In this document: positions 16,145-18,473 of the stretch, piece by piece
Layout: each line of letters begins with the position of its first letter
Position numbering within the stretch: position 1 is the stretch's first letter
DNA from: Oscillospiraceae bacterium
GTDB lineage: Bacteria; Bacillota_A; Clostridia; Oscillospirales; Oscillospiraceae
Reading direction: 5' to 3'
Assembly: GCA_017381835.1 (NCBI GenBank)
Contig: JAFOBK010000213.1
Coordinates: 1-18,473 of the forward strand
Length of the DNA: 18,473 bases
The notes under the pieces: model-generated
The model's input: the letters and a program-made list of their open reading frames with translations, nothing else
What the model was told of the DNA's origin: nothing
Databases searched by the model: none
Program-made: the position numbers and the translations under genes

Positions 16145-16694
16145 TATGGCTGCAAATTCTTACCTCTGTCATACCGATCTTGCCCCAGCTGGCCTCGATA
16201 CTGCAGGACATATGCTCGAAGTCATCGTCATCGAAAAAGATACCCTTCAGATTGTTGATAATCACATTGATTGCCCGGTTGGAGGTGTCCCAAACCTTCC
16301 GATTGTTGGTTCCCCGGAGTGCGGTGATTCGGATGTGAACATGGGCCTTTTCAAAGCGCGGGATGCCGATCTTTGCCTGCTTGGCGATGGCTTCGTGGAT
16401 CATGCGTGTCCAGTGTTCTTCCACAACTCCGGTCAGCTCTTTGAGCCCTGGCAACGTTTCTGGGATCATCAGGCAGACAATGCAATTATTATCAGTCTGG
16501 GAGACCGATACTTCACCGACATTTCTTTTAGTAACAGAACCAAAATCAATCATATCATACATAATCCCAATGATATGGCTACGCAACCACAGAGTCTGCT
16601 CATACGCCTTTTCCAGCATCTCGAAGGTAATCTTTCTGTCTCTGGGAAGATACTCCTCTAGCCTTTCCAAAGTCTTATGCAGATCGATAAACAC
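16113..16694 (-). CDS. RusA-like Holliday junction resolvase, divergent
   Basis: This 193-residue protein has a C-terminal half resembling RusA resolvases of phages and mobile elements: HVHIRITAL strand, then WDTSNRAINVIINNLKGIFFDDDDFEHM (135-162). This parallels the RusA D-x-D-N...K...L...DD core, with D136, N139 and D155-D158 as candidate metal-binding residues; the second Asp of DxDN is Ser here. The N-terminal 60 residues are helical and not part of the usual fold. The start is GTG 16694 with AAGGGGGTGA as ribosome binding site, overlapping the upstream gene by 20 bases. It probably processes branched DNA during element replication or transfer. The assignment rests on motif reading only. 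Confidence 0.55.
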   Translation of the reverse strand: MFIDLHKTLERLEEYLPRDRKITFEMLEKAYEQTLWLRSHIIGIMYDMIDFGSVTKRNVGEVSVSQTDNNCIVCLMIPETLPGLKELTGVVEEHWTRMIHEAIAKQAKIGIPRFEKAHVHIRITALRGTNNRKVWDTSNRAINVIINNLKGIFFDDDDFEHMSCSIEASWGKIGMTEVRICSHKDLKTCAIFR

Positions 16695-17736
16695 GAATAT
16701 TCACCCCCTTCGCCTCGTTTACATCCGGATACATCCTGGCAACCTCCAGATCCTCAGGATAAACAACCATAAAGTGCTCAATTGGAGAAACATAGCCGTC
16801 CATCGGATTATCCAGCTTCCCTTTTACCTCGGAGAAAAAATACACCAGTTTCAAGATGTCAAAGGCAGGATTCAGATAATATCTGTTGGGATAGAGCTCC
16901 ACATCTCCAAGTTTTGGTTCTCTCAATCGCTCGGCTCCTTTTACACCTTTTTCGATGTAGTAGTCTTCATCGTAGATTCGGTCGAGGCTCTTAGATAGCG
17001 TGTTCGGTGTGGTCAGATAGACATGCTCATACTGAGTCCGCAGTTTGATAGGAGATTTTGAATAGCGGATTGGCTTGTCCGTTTCGGCATACCGGTCTTT
17101 CAGAAGAGTCTTCCGGTTCCACATAGTCTGCCGGATGATCTGACGGGCAATTTCATCCCGATTCCCTTCATCACAAATCAGAATCATTCCGTCCGCTTTG
17201 GTTTCAAAGGAACCGTATTTGTAATAAAATAAGGAACTTTCTGCCCGGAGCTGCCATTCCATGGTTCCGTCCCCAATGTCATAAACAGCATACCGTCTAT
17301 CATAGGCCACCAACATCCCCGCAAACCGAGTTGTGGATAGAATTCCCTTGCCGATTTTTCGCCAGCAGGCGGAGGGGATGAAGTAGGGTTCCTCTGAATC
17401 CATCAGTTCTCCGGAAATGGGAATACCAATTTTCTCCATCCACATACAGACTTTGGACACCTGTAGCACCCGCTCCCGGGGCTTTCCTTTGCTGGCAGTC
17501 GAAATCAGAGGGCCTTCTTCTGGGAACAGATTCCGCCCTTTCTGGAGAACGGTAACCACGCCTTCTTTGTTTTTGGACACATAGCCGTTCTTGGTCAACG
17601 GGCGAAAGACATAGGACATGGCGACCATATCTCCGGTGTTTTCCGTATCCAAAAACTTCAGGCAATCATCATAGGCCATGATATTCAGTCTGATCAGGTG
17701 CAGGATCAGATTCAGTTGATTTTCATGCAGCTTCAT
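16675..17736 (-). CDS. mobile-element protein with winged-helix-like N-terminus
   Basis: I do not recognise the family of this 353-residue protein with certainty. Residues 1-70 read like a winged helix (LNLILHLIRLN, YDDCLKFL, YVFRPLTKNGYVSKNKEGVVTVLQKGR), a pattern seen in replication-relaxation or regulator proteins of integrative elements. The rest is a mixed alpha/beta domain with FAGMLVAYDRRYAVYDIGDG and a stretch near 300 (LVYFFSEVKGK) and no obvious nuclease or ATPase motif. AAAGGAGGTAACAA before ATG is a near-perfect ribosome binding site. It sits 12 bases after the upstream gene and overlaps the RusA-like gene, so the three form one operon. Confidence 0.6.
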   Translation of the reverse strand: MKLHENQLNLILHLIRLNIMAYDDCLKFLDTENTGDMVAMSYVFRPLTKNGYVSKNKEGVVTVLQKGRNLFPEEGPLISTASKGKPRERVLQVSKVCMWMEKIGIPISGELMDSEEPYFIPSACWRKIGKGILSTTRFAGMLVAYDRRYAVYDIGDGTMEWQLRAESSLFYYKYGSFETKADGMILICDEGNRDEIARQIIRQTMWNRKTLLKDRYAETDKPIRYSKSPIKLRTQYEHVYLTTPNTLSKSLDRIYDEDYYIEKGVKGAERLREPKLGDVELYPNRYYLNPAFDILKLVYFFSEVKGKLDNPMDGYVSPIEHFMVVYPEDLEVARMYPDVNEAKGVNIRVYRSA

Positions 17737-17748
17737 TTGTTACCTCCT

Positions 17749-18468
17749 TTAGCTGGTATCAAAGTCGAAAAAAGGATTTTCCCCCAATGGGCGCAATACC
17801 CCCATGTTGAAAAAACTCAAACTTTCCGGTTCTCCTAAAAACATACCTGGGCAGTCATAAATACAATTCCTACTATACTTACAGTTCCTACCATGAGAAA
17901 AATACGCGCGTATTATAGGGGGGATTTCCGCAACGCGGCAATTTTGCCGGTCCCGGAAATCCGAACTATTCTCAGACTCATTTTGAATTTCCTCCTGGAT
18001 GTATTCTTCCTCCAGTTCTCTGACGACCTTCCGGCTTTTCCAGGCAACAAAACGGTTGATCCGTTCGTTGTCAGTGCCGTCCGTATGTGTATTACGGGCC
18101 TTAATGCGTATTAACTCCAGAATGCGCATTATTTCTTTGTCGGTAGGATCCTCAAATTCCTCTTTCACAGGATAACAGTTGTTAAAGATCACGCAGCCGT
18201 AGGCTCCAGGCAGCCGGTGCAGTGAAAAATAGGAACAGTAATTCTGAAAGAAGCGCCAGACCTTGGTCTTCTCCCACTTCCACCGCTTGCCCAGTGTCTC
18301 CAGAGTCAGTACGGAGCCGTACTTTCCATACTGAATGGCAGGAGCAAGGAAAGAGAAAGCATTGCCCTTGTCCCGGAAAATGGTATGGCACCACAGATCC
18401 AGCCAGGCATCTGCCTCGCCGAACTTGTGACCTTTTTCCACCAGCCGTTCGGTGATATTTCTGGGCAT
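17749..18468 (-). CDS. conserved mobile-element protein, N-terminus possibly beyond window
   Basis: The visible 239 residues start with MPRNITERLVEKGHKFGEAD and contain DLWCHTIF, NAFSFLAPAIQYGKYGSVL, LGKRWKWEKTKVWRFFQ and LPGAYGCVIFNNCYP. This looks like the helix-turn-helix protein common in Clostridial integrative/mobilizable elements; the LTLETLGKRWKWEKTKVWRFFQ part (about 54-75) fits an HTH, suggesting a role in replication or control. The C-terminal CKYSRNCIYDCPG is a Cys cluster that might bind metal. ATG 18468 is five bases from the window edge, so the true start and its ribosome binding site cannot be tested. Confidence 0.65.
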   Translation of the reverse strand: MPRNITERLVEKGHKFGEADAWLDLWCHTIFRDKGNAFSFLAPAIQYGKYGSVLTLETLGKRWKWEKTKVWRFFQNYCSYFSLHRLPGAYGCVIFNNCYPVKEEFEDPTDKEIMRILELIRIKARNTHTDGTDNERINRFVAWKSRKVVRELEEEYIQEEIQNESENSSDFRDRQNCRVAEIPPIIRAYFSHGRNCKYSRNCIYDCPGMFLGEPESLSFFNMGVLRPLGENPFFDFDTS

Positions 18469-18473
18469 GCAAA

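Noticed and set aside
15998..16258. Plus-strand 86-codon frame beginning in the third TGACTGCC repeat
   Set aside because: It starts with TTG without a ribosome binding site and runs into the antisense of the RusA-like gene.

Overview
The window looks like a chromosomal segment of a mid-GC Firmicute of class Clostridia, probably a gut Oscillospiraceae-type organism. The reasons are two T-box leaders, strong AGGAGG-type ribosome binding sites, TTGACA/TATAAT-like promoters, a lipoprotein-anchored ABC transporter and a Firmicute-type mobile-element module. No species can be named from the sequence alone.

Left block (1-2311, minus strand): a TTGACA-17-TATTAT promoter drives a T-box leader whose specifier is probably UUC (Phe). 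It is followed by a phenylacetate-CoA ligase, a small tandem ACT protein and a hotdog thioesterase that runs off the window. This looks like an aryl-acid/aromatic amino acid metabolism operon controlled by tRNA charging.

Central block (2493-10944, plus strand): a second, divergent T-box leader precedes ilvB-ilvN/H-ilvC-ilvD, the common branched-chain amino acid pathway. It continues without a visible terminator into a DUF815 AAA+ ATPase, a MaoC-like hotdog protein and an unusual fusion of two ACT domains to a metallo-beta-lactamase fold. An intrinsic terminator closes the block. The 181 bases between the two divergent -35 boxes (2312-2492) hold nothing I recognise.

ABC block (11077-14241, plus strand): this is the most interesting part. 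A promoter is followed by a 41-codon ORF with a strong ribosome binding site and a Phe/Tyr/Cys-rich core (FCYYCYFKACYF). An intrinsic terminator follows, and a mutually exclusive 9-bp pairing uses the last codons of the ORF. This reads as ribosome-mediated transcription attenuation of a TrpXYZ-like (PF04392/COG2984-type) transporter: lipoprotein, permease and ATPase. Leader-peptide attenuation is uncommon in Firmicutes, which usually use T-boxes for this job.

Right block (14279-18473): this is accessory DNA. A membrane-anchored protein and a SLOG-family protein (minus strand) are divergent from an XRE regulator, with an inverted repeat over the intergenic promoter. Then comes about 330 bases of non-coding DNA (15781-16112) with three TGACTGCC-type repeats and a long hairpin. 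Finally there are three minus-strand genes typical of integrative or mobilizable elements: a RusA-like protein, a winged-helix-like protein and a conserved mobile-element protein at the window edge. No integrase, relaxase or att site is visible, so the element boundary is not defined here.
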